From contig MSJI02000608.1 of NCBI GenBank assembly GCA_001931905.2, positions 1 to 51,580 on the forward strand: 51,580 nt of DNA. Reading direction: 5' to 3'. The notes beneath the pieces are model-generated. The model searched no databases and was not told the origin of the DNA. It saw only the letters and a program-made list of their open reading frames with translations. Source of the stretch: Cladosporium sp. IMV 00045. Taxonomy: Eukaryota > Ascomycota > Dothideomycetes > Cladosporiales > Cladosporiaceae. A program made the translations under genes and the position numbers. This document shows, in pieces, positions 49,139 through 51,580 of the stretch. Every line of letters begins with the position of its first letter. Positions within the stretch are counted from its first letter, which is position 1.

Positions 49139-50205
49139 GGTGGCGACGCGAGATGCGGTGAAAGGCAGAACAAGAGAGATCTAGATGCTCATGAGTTGCG
49201 ACGGCTGATGCCAGCTCGAGGCGCACGCGAGGAATAAGTAGGCGTTGGGACAGGCGGCGATGTGATGACTCGAAAAGGATACGCGACCGGTCTGGAAGAA
49301 GATGAAGAGAGGGCGGTTGGAGAGGGGAACGAGAAACCAGGACGTGAAGAGGCCAGACCAGGATTGTGAGGTGTGAATGATGTATGCACCCACGTTACCT
49401 GCGACTTCCGTCTCTACATGTTGTGAATGAACAAACGGCAAGAGCGAACGGGAGCTCTGCCATCCCGCCTTCCCGCCTTGATTGATGTCCACGCTGCGAA
49501 CGCATATCGACTCGACTCCAACAAACACTCACGGTCGGCCATCTAGTACGATCTTCACATTCGACCTGACCACTCAGTCTTGCTCCTCCGAGCCCGTCAT
49601 CAGACAGAGGATCACAACATCAACATCAACATCGTCTGCGTCGCAAGCTGAGCTCCCCGCGCTGCTGCTGCTTCTGCTGCTACTACTGTCGTTGGCGCTT
49701 TTGTGACACCAGCGGATGCAGCGTCCCGGCGTAAAGCACGTCTTTGTATCACAGACTCAGGTGCTGTGTTGCGAGTCCCAGACACGCCTCTGTGTTGTAC
49801 AGCAGACAGACCGACAGAACGACAGACAGCGATACAGACAGAAGGTCAGTCCGCCAGTCAGCCAAAATACAGTCAGTCAGATCAAGACAGAGATGAGGTG
49901 AAGTCGGGCTAAGCGTTTCGCCCTCCACCAACCTTGCACCACTTCAACGCAAACGTCTCATCTCGGACCCGGCTCGCGGCATTGCGGCGCTACGCCCGAG
50001 ATTCTTCCTCCCCACACGCGCCAACAGCTTCTCCTGGGTTCTGCGCTCAGCTAAGAGCGCCTTTGTTAGAGATTACCTCCTGGGGGGCGTTGCCGTAAAA
50101 GCCGCAGATTGCAAATCTTTCTATCCTGCCTTCGCCGGCTACTACCCGACTCTCCCTTTGTTGCACAACATCCAAACAGACGGGGTTTGTCAACGCATCT
50201 CCAAA
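49139..50205. other. Divergent promoter interval (disordered protein / GWT1)
   Basis: 1067 bp. It contains a CTG/CTA-type triplet run at ~49661-49692 and CAGA-rich sequence at ~49800-49900. Low-complexity frames here (for example plus 49482-49706 with a Leu run) are not called. Confidence 0.45.
49661..49692. repeat. Imperfect trinucleotide microsatellite (CTG/CTT/CTA)
   Basis: About ten imperfect triplets of the form CTN in a noncoding interval upstream of GWT1. Confidence 0.6.
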
Positions 50206-51580
50206 ATGACGCCCGAATACAAGGAGGAGAAAAGGTCCTCGGTCACCGACCTGCAGGGCGGTGGCATCTGGGAAATCAACATCCTGACTTTCTTGGCTCC
50301 GGTACGCCCGCGCATCGTCGCCGCCATTGACCACGTTTGAGCCGGGGTTTTTGACAACTGCTTCCAGGTCGCCGCCTTCACGTGGTGTGTTCTGCAAAAG
50401 AGACAGAATTTCTTCACGCCCTACGGCATTCAGGGCTACGTTGTCGACTTTCTCCTGCAATGTTGCACCATTCTCTGCGCCACCACTGTCTACGCCGACT
50501 CGCCGCAGACACTGACTGGCCTTATCCTTTTGCCTGCCATTGCCGCCTACCTTCAGCCGAAGTCCGAAGCTGTCGAGGCCACCGAGAATGAAATTGTCCA
50601 GAAGGCCCGGGAGGAGAATGAAAAGCTCAAGGATGAGGAGCCCAAGGAGAGGGATCCTCTCCCTGTCAAGCCCTTCATCACCGCCTACCGTGGAGCAATG
50701 ATGATCATCACTTGCACCAGCATCCTCGCTGTTGACTTCCCTGTTTTCCCTCGTCGCTTTGGCAAGACCGAGGCTTTCGGCACTTCTCTGATGGATCTCG
50801 GTGTTGGCTCCTTCGTCTTCGCCGCTGGTATCGTTGCCGCTCGTCAGGAACTCAAGGAGGACATGGCTCAGGTCCAGAAGTCTCTTGTCACCCGCATGAA
50901 GGCAGCTCTCCGCCACTCCATCCCTCTCTTGGGTCTTGGTCTGATTCGCCTCGCCACCGTCAAGGGTCTCGACTACACTGAGCACGAGAGCGAATACGGT
51001 GTGCACTGGAACTTCTTCTTCACCCTCGCTCTTCTTTCGCCCACCTTCGCTATCATCCAGCCCGTGTTGCGTTACGTTCCCTGGTACAGCGTCATCGCCT
51101 TCATCATCGCCTGCGCCTACGAGATCCTCCTGTACTGCACTCCCCTGAAGCACTACATCATCCTGTCTCCCCGCATCCCCGGCGACTTCCTGTCTCAAAA
51201 CCGCGAGGGCGTCTACTCCTTCATCGGCTATTTCGCGATCTTCCTCGCCGGCATGGGCGCCGGCCAAGGCATCTTGCCGCGCGACGAAGAGCCCGCCGAA
51301 AACAAGCTCCAAGCCGCCAAAGCCGCCAAAGAAGAGGGCGACGAAGACGCCGCCTGGCTGGCCTCCGTCATCGGCACGGCAGAGCAGCAAGAAAAGGAAG
51401 AGAAAGACTGGAAGCCCGAGGAGGCTCTCCAATCCTTCAGCGCCCTGCCCAAAATGGCCGTCATCCACCTCTTCAAGTGGTCCTTCATCTGGTTCGTCTT
51501 CTGCGTCTGGGCTCTGTGGAACTACGGCCCTCACCTCTTCGTCTCCCGCCGCATGGCCAACTGCGCCTACATCTGCTGGG
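50206..51580 (+). CDS. GWT1: GPI-anchored wall transfer protein GWT1 (PIG-W inositol acyltransferase), 3' end cut by window
   Basis: Exon 1 50206-50301 and exon 2 from 50368 to beyond the window end, with a 66 nt GTACGC...TCCAG intron; at least 436 residues are present. The start MTPEYKEEKRSSVTDLQGGG leads to WEINILTFLAPVAAFTWCVL, the usual GWT1 N-terminus. Diagnostic blocks follow: FFTPYGIQGYVVDFLL, KPFITAYRGAMMIITCTSIL then AVDFPVFPRRFGKTEAFGTS, LMDLGVGSFVFAAGIVAARQ, and near the edge SRRMANCAYICW. Multiple hydrophobic helices span the ER membrane. The enzyme acylates the inositol of GlcN-PI, an early step of GPI-anchor synthesis, and is the target of the antifungal manogepix. A long antisense frame over this gene is not coding. 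Confidence 0.94.

Noticed and set aside
50047..51534. 495-codon open frame on the minus strand
   Set aside because: It lies fully antisense to GWT1, whose plus-strand product matches the family along its length. The frame arises from codon bias on the plus strand.

Overview
The window reads as nuclear DNA of a filamentous ascomycete (Pezizomycotina). Genes are short to medium length, often single-exon, and otherwise split by 50-90 nt introns with GTANGT-like donors, CTAAC/CTGAC branch sites and YAG acceptors. The protein set fits this: GWT1, PRM10, TRK, CTR, a fungal rhodopsin-domain protein, LMBR1, NT-C2 and a Ysc84-type protein. A dothideomycete, possibly of the Mycosphaerellales, is my best guess, but that is inference. 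I see no rRNA, tRNA, transposon, CRISPR array or AT-rich mutated repeat that I can support.

Layout, left to right. 0.8-11 kb: a Ysc84/SYLF protein (+), a quinone-oxidoreductase-like MDR (-), the ubiquilin Dsk2 (+), a D-galactonate-dehydratase-like enolase-superfamily enzyme (+), a GST-fold protein (-) and an NT-C2 protein (-). 11.5-18 kb: a seven-helix rhodopsin-domain membrane protein (-), a small protein ending in a CaaX prenylation box (-), a short coiled-coil protein (+) and a secreted right-handed beta-helix protein (-). 18.9-23.9 kb: an LMBR1-like membrane protein (-), a second MDR (+) and a tandem pair of tiny cysteine-rich paralogues (-). 25.6-27.2 kb: mitochondrial pyruvate dehydrogenase kinase (+). 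After a 2.8 kb gap come three membrane transporter genes in one direction: PRM10-like, a CTR copper transporter and a TRK potassium transporter (30-37.9 kb). 38.3-45.3 kb: an unrecognised protein with two WFT repeats (+), a MUG/TDG uracil-DNA glycosylase (-), a mitochondrial-looking SDR (+), the GID ubiquitin-ligase subunit Rmd5 (-) and an NAD-dependent epimerase-like protein (+). 45.7-51.6 kb: a 1098-residue, mostly disordered protein (-) and GWT1 (+), the latter cut off by the window end.

Most genes are ordinary housekeeping or membrane functions with no shared pathway. Several pairs are divergent and share a promoter interval (15.0-15.6, 21.0-21.5, 40.3-40.8, 43.4-44.3 and 49.1-50.2 kb). 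The least explained items are the cysteine-rich tandem pair, the WFT-repeat protein, the CaaX protein and the beta-helix protein. Exon models were made by hand from splice motifs and reading frame and have no transcript support.
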